Below, in pieces: positions 1-10,900 of a stretch of 64,000 nt of DNA; positions within the stretch are counted from its first letter, which is position 1; every line of letters starts with the position of its first letter. This DNA comes from Dipteris shenzhenensis. Its lineage: Eukaryota > Polypodiophyta > Polypodiopsida > Gleicheniales. The position numbers and the translations under genes were made by a program. The notes beneath the pieces were generated by a model, which did not search any database, was not told where the DNA came from, and worked only from the letters and a program-made list of their open reading frames with translations. Location: assembly GCA_047967505.1 (NCBI GenBank), contig CM106541.1. One strand, 5' to 3'.

Positions 1-1480
1 GGCTGAGAGGGGGAGGGAGGGGGGCGCGGCTGAGGGGGGGAGGGGGGGGGAGGGTGAAGAGGGGGGGCTGGCAGCCGCCAGCTAGGGAGGGTGAGGGAGC
101 GGCTGAAGGGGGGGAGGAGGGAGGGGGGGCGCGGCTGAGAGGGGGAGGGGGGGGGCGCGGTGAAGAGGGGGGGCTGGCGGCCGCGGCCGCCAGCCCGGGA
201 GGGTGGGGGAGCGGCTGAGGGGGGGAAGGGGGGGTGGGGGAGGGGTTGCGAAAGGGGGGGGGGGAGAGCGAAGAGAGGGGGGCTGGGTGAGAGGAGGGGG
301 GGGGGGCTGGCGGCCGCGGCCGCCAGCCCAGGGAGAGAGGAGAGGGGGTTGCGAAGGGGTTGGGTGAGAGGAGAGGGGGGGGGGGCTGGGTGAGAGGAGG
401 GGGGGGGGCTGGCGGCCGCGGCCGCCAGCCAGGGAGGGTGGTGAAGGGGGGATGGGTGGGTCGCGAAGGGGGGGGGGGGGAGGGTGAAGACCCCCCCTGG
501 GTGAGAGGGGGGGAGGGGGCTGGCGGCCGCGGCCGCCAGCCAGGGAGGGTCAAGGGGGGGGATGGGTGGGTTACGAAGGGGGGGCGGGAGTGTGAGGGGG
601 GGGGGGTGGGTGAGAGGAGGGGGGGGCTGGCGGCCACGGCCGCCAGCCTAGGGAGAGAGGAAGGAGAGGGGGGGGGGCTGGGTGAGAGGAGGGGGGGGGG
701 CTGGCGGCCGCGGCCGCCAGCCAGGGAGCGTGAAGGGGGGGGATGGGTGGGTTGGGAGCGTGAAGGGGGGGGGATGGGTGGGTTGGGAAGGGGGGGGGAG
801 GGTGAAGAGGGGGAGGGGCTGGGTGAGAGGAGGGGGGGAGGGTGAAGAGGGGGAGGGGCTGGGTGAGACGAGGGGGGGGAGGGGTGGGGGGTGGGTGAGA
901 GGAGGGGGGGGGGCTAGCGGCCGCAGCCGCCAGCCTAGGGAGAGAGGAACGAGAAGGGGGGGGGGCTGGGTGAGAGGAGGGGGGGGGGGCTAGCGGCCGC
1001 GGCCGCCAGCCAGGGAGCGTGAAGGGGGGGGATGGGTGGATTGGGAAGGGGGGGGGAGGGTGAAGAGGGGGAGGGGCTGGGTGAGAGGGGGGGGGGCTGG
1101 CGGCCGCGGCCGCCAGCCCAGGGAGAGAGGAGAGGGGGGGGGCTGGGTGAGAGGAGGGGGGAGAGAGGAGAGGGGGGGGGGGCTGGCGGCCGCGGCCGCC
1201 AGCCAGGGAGGGTGAAGGGGGGGGGGATGGGTGGGTTGCGAAGGGGGGGGGGTGGGTGAGAGGCGGCCGCGGCCGCCAGCCCAGGGAGTGAGGAGAGGGG
1301 GGGGCTGGCGGCCAGCCCCAGGGAGGGCGGAGGGGGAGCTGGGTGAGAGGAGGGGGGGGTCGCCAAGGAAGGAGGGAGGGGGGGCCAAAGGGAGAGTGGG
1401 GAAGAGGGTGGAAAGGTTGGGGGGGTCGCCAAGGGGGGTGGGGAAAAGGGAGGAAGGCTAAAAGGGGGTAGGGGGAAAAA
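1..1480. repeat. G-rich minisatellite with GC palindromes
   Basis: The plus strand is almost entirely G with scattered A and T. An irregular unit of about 75-120 bp contains GGGTGAGAGGAGGGG and, about eleven times, a 24-bp perfect palindrome whose left half is GGCTGGCGGCCG. Palindromes lie near 170, 305, 409, 521, 626, 700, 911, 990, 1095, 1183 and 1258; three carry one base change (near 629, 914 and 1261). Each intact core holds two overlapping GCGGCCGC sites. G runs of 7-12 bases separate the palindromes, so the strand could form both hairpins and G-quadruplexes. Open frames here are long only because stop codons are rare in this composition; I call no gene. Confidence 0.9.
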
Positions 1481-1780
1481 GGGGTAGGGGAGGAAGAGGT
1501 TAGGCGACGGGAGAGGGGAAGGGTAGCAAGAGAGGAGGGGGATTTTGGGGAAGGAGGGGGAGCGGAGGGAAGGGAGGAGTTTTGGCAGAGGAGGGAGGGG
1601 AGGGAAGGAGGGAAGGGAGGAGTTTTGGCGGAGGAGGGAGGGGAGGGAAGGAGGTTGGAGGAGAGGATTGGGTCGAGGGATGGATGGAGGGAAGGAGAGG
1701 AGAGAGAGGAGAGAGAGAGAAGGAGAGAGAGAGATGGGAGAGGAGGATTTGACTTACTATCACGAGCAAGAACGAAAAAT
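1481..1780. repeat. GA-rich low-complexity tract
   Basis: This is purine-only sequence on the plus strand with a locally repeated GGAGGAGTTTTGGC module near 1575 and 1617. It links the G-rich minisatellite to the GA-rich block downstream. No gene is seen. Confidence 0.7.
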
Positions 1781-1781
1781 A

Positions 1782-1990
1782 AGATTTGACTTACGAGAAG
1801 AATGAAAAGGACTTACGAGAATGAAAAGGACTTACATGAAAAGGACTTACGAGAATGAAAAGGACTTACGAGAATCGAGAAGAATGTTGAAGAAAGTATC
1901 AAGAAGAATGTTGAACATAAATTTGAATTCAAAAGGAACGTATAAGAAGAAAGTATAAGAAGAATGTTGAACACAAATTTGAATTCAAAT
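1782..1990. repeat. Short tandem repeat GAATGAAAAGGACTTAC
   Basis: Four to five copies of GAATGAAAAGGACTTACGA with small indels run from about 1798 to 1880. They are followed by two copies of a GAAGAATGTTGAA-type repeat and of GAATTCAAATTT. No coding signal. Confidence 0.7.
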
Positions 1991-2440
1991 TTATAATGAA
2001 TTCAAATTTCCCTCTCTTTTTTGAAAATTCAAATTTATGTGTAGGAGTGGACTAGTTTTAACTCTCTCCTCGTTTCATTGAAGCAACCAAGAGCGGAAGA
2101 GAAAGGATAAGCCGAGCCTTACTTTTTTCACTTTTTCCAGGTACTTGCATTCTTTTTTATTCGTCTTGTAATTCTATTTCTTTACTTACAATTCTTTTCA
2201 ATTAGTTTCTTGTTAAGGTTTTTGAGTTCTATTTCTTAAAATTCGTATTGTAATTCTTTTTCTTTACTTATAATTCTTTTTCAATTAGTTTATTCTTAAA
2301 GTTTTTGAGGAGGGTGGTCTTTTAGAAGGCATTACAATTCTTTTTAAATTAGTTTCTTATTTGAGTTTTTGAGTTCTATTTTAATTAGTTTTTTATTTAT
2401 ATTCGAGTTTGTAAATTTGAGAAATGGGAGAATAGGGAGG
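1991..2440. other. T-rich non-coding stretch
   Basis: This is T-rich sequence with partial repeats of TTGTAATTCTTTTTCTTTACTTA and AATTAGTTTCTT (2165-2400). No open frame, promoter or RNA gene can be supported. Confidence 0.5.
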
Positions 2441-2898
2441 GAGGGAAAGAGAGAAATTAAGAGAGAGAAGAGGGGCTCCTTAAGAGAGGGAGAGAGAGAG
2501 AGAGATTCACACAGAGAAGAGGGGCTCCTTAAATGAGAGAGAAGAGTAGGGAGGGAAAGAAAGAGAGAGGAGAGAGGCGGAGAGAGATTAAGAGAGAGAA
2601 GAGTAGGGAGGGAAAGAAAGAGAGAGGAGAGAGGCGGAGAGAGATTAAGAGAGAGAAGCTGGTAAAGAGAGAGGAGAGAGGGGGAGAGAGATTAAGAGAG
2701 AGAAGCGGGTCTCTTGGGGGCCGTGGCTACTTGAGGGAGGGAGAGAGTAGGGAGAGAGAGGGAGAGAGAAAAAGAGAGAGGGAGAGAGAGAAAGAGAGAG
2801 AGGGAGAGAGAGAGAAAGTTTATGGGAATGAAACGTGGCGAGAGGAGAGAGGAAAAGAGAGAGAGAGAGAGAAGAGAAGAGGGAGACTTAGGGAGAGA

Positions 2899-2936
<38 letters not shown>

Positions 2937-3456
2937 TGAAACTTCTGTGCTAGAGGGAGAGAGAGGGAGAGAGAGAATAAGTGGGATGAGGATAGAGAGA
3001 AAAATACTTAAGAGTTGTCAAAGAGAGAGAGAGAGAGATTAAGAGAGAGAATGAGGTGTCTTGACTATGGCTACAAGGAGATTTAGGAGGAGAGAGAGAG
3101 AGAGAGAGAAAGTAAAGAGAGTTTTATATATTTACATCTTTTATATTATATTTTTAAATGAGAGAGAAGAGTAGGGAGAGAAAGAAAGAGAGAGGAGAGA
3201 GAGGGAGAGAGATTAAGAGAGAGAAGCCGGTCTCTTGGGGACCTTGGCTTCTCTTGGGGACTGTGGCTCCTTGAGGGAGGGAGAGAGTAGGGAGAGAGAG
3301 GGAGAGAGAGAGAAAGAGAGAGAGGGAGAGAGAAAGAGAGAGAGGGAGAGAGAGGGAGAGAGAGAGGAATGAAAAATACTTAAGAGTTATAGAGAGAGAG
3401 AGAGAGATTAAGAGAGAGAATGAGGTGTCTTGACTATGGCTGCAAAGAGATTTAGG

Positions 3457-3499
<43 letters not shown>

Positions 3500-3520
3500 T
3501 AAAGAGAGTTTTATATATTT
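2441..3520. repeat. GA-rich satellite with nested duplications
   Basis: Polypurine GAGA sequence is interrupted by recurring non-purine landmarks. The landmark GAGGTGTCTTGACTATGGCT occurs near 3052 and 3424. A landmark with GGTCTCTTGGGG and CTTGAGGGAGGGAGAGAG occurs near 2706 and 3228. The spacing shows segmental duplication of several hundred bases inside the GA tract. The long arginine/glutamate frame from 2533 to 3042 is translated simple repeat and is not called as a gene. Confidence 0.8.
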
Positions 3521-3659
3521 ACATACTTTATATTATACTTTTAAAAAATTATAAAAGAGTGAATTTATGGTTTGTTTTGAATGTGAGATAATGTTTTTAT
3601 ATATATTCATCTTTTAAATTGAAAAATGTTAACTTTTCTTTAGATACTTGTTCTTTATT

Positions 3660-4633
3660 TATATCACATGCAGGTTTAGCCTCTACATCACAATCCCTTC
3701 TTTTGCATATTTAAGCCTCTTAAACCCCAGCACATTAAAATGAACACAGAAAAAGAAATTATTTATTGCTTTTCTTCGCTTCGACGGTTGGTTTAGCATA
3801 GTTTAGCATAGATTAGATTGCCTTAGAGGAGAGACAATTCTCCAAGTTGCCAATCGAAGCCATGCTCAAATTTTTCTAACTAGTTCCTAATCGTTGTCAG
3901 TCCCTTCGCTCACATGCGGTTTAACACTCATAACATGCTATTAAATAAGACCTTTTACCATTTACCAAGAAGTTTATCAGTGGGCAGATTGCATGAGCAG
4001 ATATCAGTGGACAGATTGCATGAGCAGATATCAGTGGACAGATTGCATATATCAGTGGACAGATTACATGTCATGGGACATATTGGAGCTTGATGATTAT
4101 TGGTTATTTTTATTGCATTTGTATAAATATTTAAGCTCATTTATTGTCATAAAAATCCTTGTAAAGCCTTTTATGCTATTTTTTACATTTATTGTCATAT
4201 GAAGCGCCTTGTAATAAACCCGACCATCCCGACCATTCACTAATTAACGAGTATCAGTGGGATGCATAAGTGGATATCATGTGGGCTGCATAAGTGGATA
4301 TCAGTGGAACAGTTTTTAGTGGATAGATTGCAACAGTTGGGTATCAGTGCTCAGATATCAATGGATGGACAGATTACATGAATCTTCACGAAGATTGAAG
4401 CTTTATCACTAGACGACATTTTATATTACTTGTAAAGCTTTATTGGCTAATTCTTTTACATTTGTACAAATATTTAAGCCTTGTAAAGCCTTTTAGGCTA
4501 TTTCCCACATTTATTGCCATATGAAGCCTTGTAAAGCCTTTTGGGCTATTTTCCACATTTATTGTATCAAGGGTTGTATATTGTACTTTACTTGTATGTA
4601 TCTAAATTCTTCATTATCTTTTCTTGTAGGATT
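3660..4633 (+). promoter_or_regulatory. Leader region of the 4.6-kb gene, shared with 36.6 kb
   Basis: This non-coding block precedes the first recognisable start codon. It contains CGACGGTTGGTTTAG, CCAAGTTGCCAATC, AAGCCATGCTC, CGCTCACATGCGGTTT and two CCTTGTAAAGCCTTTTGGGCTATT-type motifs. All recur in the same order at 36590-37200, directly upstream of a copia gag start. A 27-bp repeat (ATATCAGTGGACAGATTGC type) occurs about four times at 3974-4067, with diverged copies at 4250-4375. A splice-acceptor-like TTTTCTTGTAG lies just before the ATG at 4634. I infer a transposon-derived 5' leader with an intron; no TATA box or tRNA primer site was found. Confidence 0.5.
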
Positions 4634-6691
4634 ATGGAGCAATCAGCTAATGTGATGGCTATGCTAGATGACTCTGAGATCAGAGAATGGGTTTCTGATG
4701 TCACTTTGAATTTCAAAGGAAAGGAATATAGCCCCAATGGCTTTGGTAGGTGGACTCGATATCACATGGGTAGAAGAGCCTGGTTTCTTCATCAAAAGGA
4801 AAAGAGACTCTTTCTACTTATGTCAAAAAGGGAGTTCAATGGTGTTGAAGATCCATGGGATGCTACTTTCTTCAAAAAAGATATGACTTCAAGCCTTGTA
4901 GTAGGCATAATAATTCAGCGAAAAGACACCTTTGTGGATATTTTAACAAAGAGTTCAGATCCTGAAGTTGGCGGTATGCATTTTATTGTGTCAAGGAGAG
5001 ACGCAAAGACCTTTGTGATGCCTCCTCCTCAACCATCAAAGTTTCCAGAGTTGCAAAGGGCATTGGAGACTCTTTCATATACTTGGGAGCAATTTCCTAG
5101 TGTGGTGGCAAAAAGGATGCATGCAAAGATAATGCTTGAATACTTTCAGGATGCAGAATATGCTCTCCATATGCAAGAATCATTACATGAAGGAGATCAA
5201 AAAGCTCAGACTTCAATGCAGGGACAAGAAGAACAGGCACACTGTCACAAACCTGTAGAACATGAGCGCAAACTTGTAGAGCCAGAAATGGTGAATGTAA
5301 CTAAGGATGATGAAAAACAAGCCTTGAGTGCACGGGAATTAGCAAAAATTGAAGAAGATCAAGGTCGATCCACTGCAGTTATGCTAGAAGCTCTTGCTAG
5401 CAAACCACGACGTGAAATGCAAAAGGCTAGTACTGCAAGAGCCACGGTTCCAAGCAGTAAGAAAAGACATCGTCCCACTGTAGAGAAAGATAATGTGGAT
5501 GAAAAACGGTCAAAAAAAGAGAAAGATGAAGAAGACTCAGAATCCGAGGCTGAAGATGATCAAGATGAACTCACATCAATTAAAAATCTTAATCTGCGTC
5601 TTAATGAAGCAGTTACAGATGATGATGTGGGATATATCTGGGGTCAAAGGACGTGGTTTGTGAATGCCAAAGATGTGGAAGCTGCAGCTCTGTTTACTAA
5701 TAGCCGAAGCCTTGATATATCCTATGCAATGCAAATATACGAGGCTTTGAGAGATGGTAAGAAACCTGTGGCAAGTAATGTGGTCTTGCGCCCAATAATG
5801 TTTTGTCCAACCAAAAATAGTTTTCTGGATCAAATAACATTTACAGGGCCTACACATTTCGAGGAGATCTTCAGTCAATTCTTTAAAAACACTCTAAAAA
5901 ATATTCCACATGAACAAGGCGAAGAGGCACAAGGAGAGAATATGCTAAAAGAAGTCAAGAAGGAATTTCTCCTTCATTGCAGATTCCAGCCCATTGATGG
6001 TCAACATTGGGCTTATGCTTGTAATCAGATCGCAAGGGAAGCAAAGGAGGGCAAAAGACTCACTCCAGAACAATTTGTAAAGATAAGGTCATTCCATTAT
6101 TATCCTGCAACGATCTGTATATTCAAGCATGAGATTAAGTATTTGATTGAGTCCGAAAGACTTAATCATTATGTCCATGGAAAGCGTAAGATATCCTCAA
6201 CATCAGAGGTCTTACAGAAGGCAAGGGTGATATGGACAACATTTGGTTCCCCAAATCGTGATTTGAAGCGAAAGGTCACAAAAGCAGACGCCGACACACT
6301 CACAAACTTTTATACTTCTTTGAGTGCAGTTGTGCCTAGGGGAACCCAAGAGCGGGAAGAAAGTATGACAAGCCTCAAGGTGGTGAGGGACAGATATGCC
6401 GACTATACTTCTATCATCTTTCGTCCTGTTGAAGTGTTCAATGAGATGCTTGAAACGTGCATTGCTTGTGAGCGTGGACAGCTGACCTATGAAGCTCCTT
6501 TGTTTATCTCCGGCAAGTCAAAGGTAATGGATAAGAAGGAGTTGACGGCAAGGATGTGGAGGCCTGTAAAGTACTTACCTGATAAGTATGCATCCATGGC
6601 AGCACAAAGAATTTTAAAGAAAGAATGGTTTTTTTTAAAAAGACAAAGACCACTGCATGGAAGAATGCATCAATGTACAGGTGAGGCGTGA
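4634..6691 (+). CDS. Unknown protein with a ParB-like 'PIDGQH' segment
   Basis: The open frame has 685 codons from the ATG at 4634, just after a TTTTCTTGTAG acceptor; the frame extends upstream to 4541 but that part looks like intron. The N-terminal half is globular with GRWTRYHMGRRAW and a DILTKSSDPEVGGMHF segment. The middle (about residues 210-320) is charged, with a KKRHRP and KRSKKEKDEE nuclear-signal-like stretch and an acidic run. The second half contains FQPIDGQHWAYACNQIAREA, then FHYYPATICIFKHE and WTTFGSPNRDLKR. A DGQH followed by an Ala-rich helix resembles the core of ParB-like nuclease folds; this is inference only. The frame breaks after the T8A5 run at 6629-6641: the +1 frame reads on as coding-like sequence for about 35 codons. 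It is probably the 5' part of one gene ending at 7804. Confidence 0.55.
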   Translation: MEQSANVMAMLDDSEIREWVSDVTLNFKGKEYSPNGFGRWTRYHMGRRAWFLHQKEKRLFLLMSKREFNGVEDPWDATFFKKDMTSSLVVGIIIQRKDTFVDILTKSSDPEVGGMHFIVSRRDAKTFVMPPPQPSKFPELQRALETLSYTWEQFPSVVAKRMHAKIMLEYFQDAEYALHMQESLHEGDQKAQTSMQGQEEQAHCHKPVEHERKLVEPEMVNVTKDDEKQALSARELAKIEEDQGRSTAVMLEALASKPRREMQKASTARATVPSSKKRHRPTVEKDNVDEKRSKKEKDEEDSESEAEDDQDELTSIKNLNLRLNEAVTDDDVGYIWGQRTWFVNAKDVEAAALFTNSRSLDISYAMQIYEALRDGKKPVASNVVLRPIMFCPTKNSFLDQITFTGPTHFEEIFSQFFKNTLKNIPHEQGEEAQGENMLKEVKKEFLLHCRFQPIDGQHWAYACNQIAREAKEGKRLTPEQFVKIRSFHYYPATICIFKHEIKYLIESERLNHYVHGKRKISSTSEVLQKARVIWTTFGSPNRDLKRKVTKADADTLTNFYTSLSAVVPRGTQEREESMTSLKVVRDRYADYTSIIFRPVEVFNEMLETCIACERGQLTYEAPLFISGKSKVMDKKELTARMWRPVKYLPDKYASMAAQRILKKEWFFLKRQRPLHGRMHQCTGEA

Positions 6692-7804
6692 TGCAGTGCA
6701 TAGTGCCATCAAGTATTTGCTGTCAGGAAACAAATTCCACTTACTCATTGCAACATTGACTATAATGTGGTGAAGCATATAGCTTCTTTGTCAACACCCA
6801 AGGTAAAGCTATGGGCCAACAGGTGGATTAAAAAGGATGAAGATGGGTCGGAAATAGTAACCTCTTATATGAGAAAAGAGATCCCACAACAGGTGGTTGC
6901 ATATGTGGAAAGATTAATCAGCGAGATAAGAATGCCAACAGATATGCACCAAAGCTTTCAATTCAATGTAGAGGTTACGGCAGAGTCTGGAAAGCTTGTC
7001 AACTTCAGGGGAGTCTCAGAAGATGACTTCTTTAAGAATGAGTCAGCATGGGATAAGCCACAACTATTCTTTATCAATGAAGTTTCTAGCGATGATATCC
7101 ATAACTTCATTGATAGAATAGTATATACCACCATTAGCAAAGTGGCGATTTGTAACATTGTCATATTTGTTGATAAAAAAGACAAAGAAGCCATGCAGGT
7201 TACTCTAGAGCGAGCATATTCATCAGATTTGAAGATCTATAGTGGTGTTTATGCAGCAAAGAGAGGCAAGAGAGAATGTGGCATAGCGATTCAAACTCTT
7301 GAATCATTCTTTCTATGTATGCGGAGTCCCAACCCTGATCACTCTTTACAAAAGAACATAAGAGGGAATTCAAATAATTTGAGATTGATGCTAGAAGAGC
7401 AAGATATTCCCAGGTCCATACATTATCAAAAAAACAACTACGGAAGTCCTGCAAAAAGTGGGAGTCTCTTGCTTACCATGATGGAGAATTTGCTGCCGGC
7501 AGGTTGGGAGGTCACCTTGTGCAGGATGGGATATTTATTTGAGGATCTCCTAAGAAAAGGCAACTCCACCAATATTATTGAAAATAAGCATTTCATGGCC
7601 TATTTCCAGCTTCAAGCAGATCTAACCACAGGCTATGAAAAAGAGATAGACCACAAGGACACCGATGACATGGATGATTACCTTGAAGATCATAATGTCC
7701 CAGTTGTTGATGATGAAAAGATGGACTTACATGACCCATTCACAGAGAGGTTGGTGGATGAAGACAAATATGATGATGCCCTCTTTGATAATTATGGCTC
7801 GTAG
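6692..7804 (+). pseudogene. 3' part of the 4.6-kb gene, methylase-like C-terminus
   Basis: From about 6750 the original frame resumes, with CNIDYNVVKHIASLSTPKV, and runs to TAG at 7802-7804. The bridge at 6642-6745 is coding-like only in the +1 frame (NVQVRRDAVHSAIKYLLSG), so two compensating indels separate this part from the upstream frame. Near the C-terminus, YGSPAKSGSLLLTMMENLL is followed by GWEVTLCRMGYLFEDLLRKG and IIENKHFMAYFQLQ. The order of a 'pick the template' helix, a glycine-containing strand-loop and an acidic strand end resembles motif I of N4/N6-type DNA methylases, but no DPPY-type catalytic motif is visible. If the homology is real the enzyme is dead or very diverged. The last 40 residues are acidic. 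A C48 peptidase gene follows 146 bases downstream. Confidence 0.45.
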
Positions 7805-7950
7805 GGTTATGAAAAAAGGCCACTACGACAATACTTAGCAGTATGAACTCTCTATTTCTCAACTAAATACAATTTTTTAAATAAGATTTAAATTTAAAGA
7901 TAATGACTCTAATCTCTCATATTTATTTACAGGCAATAGAGGGAGAAGAA
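7805..7950 (+). other. Spacer or intron before the C48 gene
   Basis: AT-rich sequence with two downstream stops ends in TATTTATTTACAG at 7920-7932, a good splice acceptor. The sequence after it is open in the frame of the ATG at 7951. It is unclear whether the upstream gene splices into this exon or whether this is a separate 5' UTR intron: I see no convincing phase-0 donor before the TAG at 7802. Confidence 0.4.
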
Positions 7951-10900
7951 ATGGATGAAGTCAATACGGAGGCACTCCCTTCCACTTCAACAATGCAACC
8001 ACCTCTAAATTTGATTGAAAAATCAAATTTAGCTGCATTAGATAAAATGGAGAGCTCATTTCAAGTTAAGATCGTTTTGAAACGAGAACCTCAGTATTTA
8101 AGCTTTGGTAGAGAGGAGGTTTCAATCCTCTCCAATCCTTTAAAAGAGGTTAATGACAATGTTATCTTGGCCATTCTCAGGTAATGTTTATTTATTTATT
8201 GCTACTTCAATAAGCTAACATTTGTTTATTTATTCACAGTTCAGTTATATATCAGTTTCCTAGTGCAGAATGCAAATCAATTCTATGAGCTAATGTTTGT
8301 TTATTTCTTGGTGCAGTGTAGTTATTTCTCAACTTCCTAGTACAGTGCAGCATCATGTCTACATGCTCGATGCTCTCCTTTCTTCTATTCTTAGCTCTCC
8401 TCAAAAGACTATAGAAGATGTTTGTACCTGGTTAAGCCCTTTGAATTTAGATGGGGTGCGAGTCATCTTAATGCCTTATCATGAGGCGTAAGTATCAACT
8501 CTAACCTTATTTTTACTATTTCTTTGGCAAGTTTGTGTAAAACAATAATCATTTTTATTCTGGTCGTGTAGCTCACATTGGAGTCTGATCTTCTGGGACC
8601 TTGAACTCAACCATTTATGGTTTGTGAATTCAATAGAAGGCTATCATGCCAACTCCCCAAGGTAATTATTCTCTTAATATTTTTGATACTTTCTTATTTT
8701 GTATCTTATGATCATGACATATTAATATATTTCATATGTCATGCTGGACAGTGCTGCATATCGGCTAGTATCTGCTGTCAGAACAACCACGGAGCAACAA
8801 GATCAAGTAGAATTCAAAAGACGTCTGCCAGTGGAGCAAAAAGATGGACACAGTTGTGGGTGGAGAGTCGCCTACAACTGCATGTTGTTTCTTAGAGAGA
8901 TTTTTGATCTGGAGTTACCAGTCAAAATGGAATCATATACAGAAGCTGATCTGCTAGCATTTCGGGCTGAGAGTATTCAGCATCTAATTACTACCATTGG
9001 GAAACAACATGAAAATATGACTACATTGCAGCATGTATAAAACCTTATCTTTATACTTGTATACTTGTTCCAGCCTTTAATTGGGATGTATAAATCTCAT
9101 AACTTTTTTATATTTTCCTCCAAAAGGAGAAGAGAATGAGTTTAATGAAAGTATACTATCTTTATACTTTTATAATCTCATAACTTGTCTAATGAAAGCA
9201 TGCTATCTTTATACTTCTATGATTATTTAAACCATTATTTTTATTTGGGATGTGTAAATCTCATAACTTTTTAAATTTTTCATCCAAGAGAAGGAGAGAC
9301 TCACTCTAATGAAAGCGTGTATGAAACCTTTTTAAATTTTTGCTCCAAGCAGAGGAGAGACTTACACTAATGAAAGCATATATGAAACCTTATCTGCTTG
9401 TTTAAGCCTTTATTTGGGATGTGTACATCGCATAACTTTTTTATATTTTTATGGCAGAAGGAGGATGTGGAGGACATAGCAAGTGAAGAAGAATACGATG
9501 TAGACTACTCCCTCAATAAGATGAGTCATAAAAATATGAATCTATTGGAGCAGATTGGAAGTTCATTCACTGCTATGTTGTTAATTCGACAACAACCTCA
9601 TTTTTTTGAATTTGGTGAAGAAGAGATTTCAATCCTCTTGAATCCTAAGAATGAGGTTAATGTCAAAGTCATTACAACCATCCTCAGGTTTGATGCAGCC
9701 TTTTCCTTGGCTTTATACTTTGCTTATTTTGATTAAACCCAAGAAGCTAATACTTTTTTTTTAAATATAGCAATGTTATAGCAAATTTTCCGCAAAATAT
9801 ACAAAGCGTTTCATATATGCTCGATCCTCGTATTTCGGAAGTGCTTATCAACAAAGAAGAAACCATAGAGAATGTTTGCAAGTGGTTGAAGCACATTCCT
9901 ATGAATGACGCACGAGTTATTTTTACAGCATATTATGAGAAGTAAGCATCAAACCCTACTTGTTTTTTCTATTGCATTTGCTAGAATTGTCTCAAACACA
10001 GTAATTATTCTTTATTGATAATGCAGCTCACATTGGAGTCTGGTAGTCGTGGACATCCTTGCGAAGAAGGGCTTCTTTGCAAACTCAATGACATCCGTCC
10101 ATGGCAATGTGTTAGAGTAAGTATAGACTACACTTGTTGTCACTTCTTGACATGTAGATTGATATGCAATGCACATATTCACTGTTGTTATATGTTTTGA
10201 TATGCAGATCAGCTCGAAAATTAGTAGATGCTATCGACATAGTAATGCGGCAATGTGACTTGGCACAACAAATAGAGTATATAACATGTCAGGTATCACA
10301 TCAAGATAATAGCCACATCTATAATTGTGGATGGAGGGTGGGCTACAATTGCTTTTTGGTACTTGGTCAAATTTTTGAGATGCAAAATGACACCACACTA
10401 TCAACATATACGGATTTGCATCTCTATGCATTTATAACATGTACCATTCGAGCAATCATTGATTGCGAAATGAATGCCATCAAAGAGTCAAAGAGGATAG
10501 ATGACCTCAACTCTACAAACATGGCCTCATTAAAAGAATTGGGAAGCTCTTTTAATGTTAGGGTTATGATTCAACATAGACCTCAGTATCTTGAATTTGG
10601 GGGAGAAGAGATTTCAATTCTCTCTAGAGCTTCAAATGAGGTCAATAACAACGTTATGATGGCCATTCTCAGGTTTGATACAAACTTTTTCTCTACTTGA
10701 TAATTCAATATTTTGATTTAATCTAATAAGCTAATAAGCTAATATTCATTTATTTTGATTAAATCTAATAAGCTAATATTCATTTATTTGTTGGTGCAGT
10801 ATAGTTATCTCACGATTTGGTAGAGTCGTACAAAATCGTGCGTATATGTTGGATTCCCTCCTTTCTCCTATACTTAGCGATAGCAGAAAGACAATAGCCG

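Noticed and set aside
160-1461. Gly/Arg-rich and Pro/Ser-rich open frames on both strands
   Set aside because: They come from the G-rich minisatellite, where stops are rare. Frames overlap on both strands and have no domain or start context.
2533-3042. 169-codon Arg/Glu frame
   Set aside because: It is translated GA simple repeat and changes frame freely with repeat length.
6634-6640. T TTA AAA slippery heptamer as a programmed -1 frameshift site
   Set aside because: The coding-like continuation is in the +1 frame; the -1 frame meets a stop after 14 codons.
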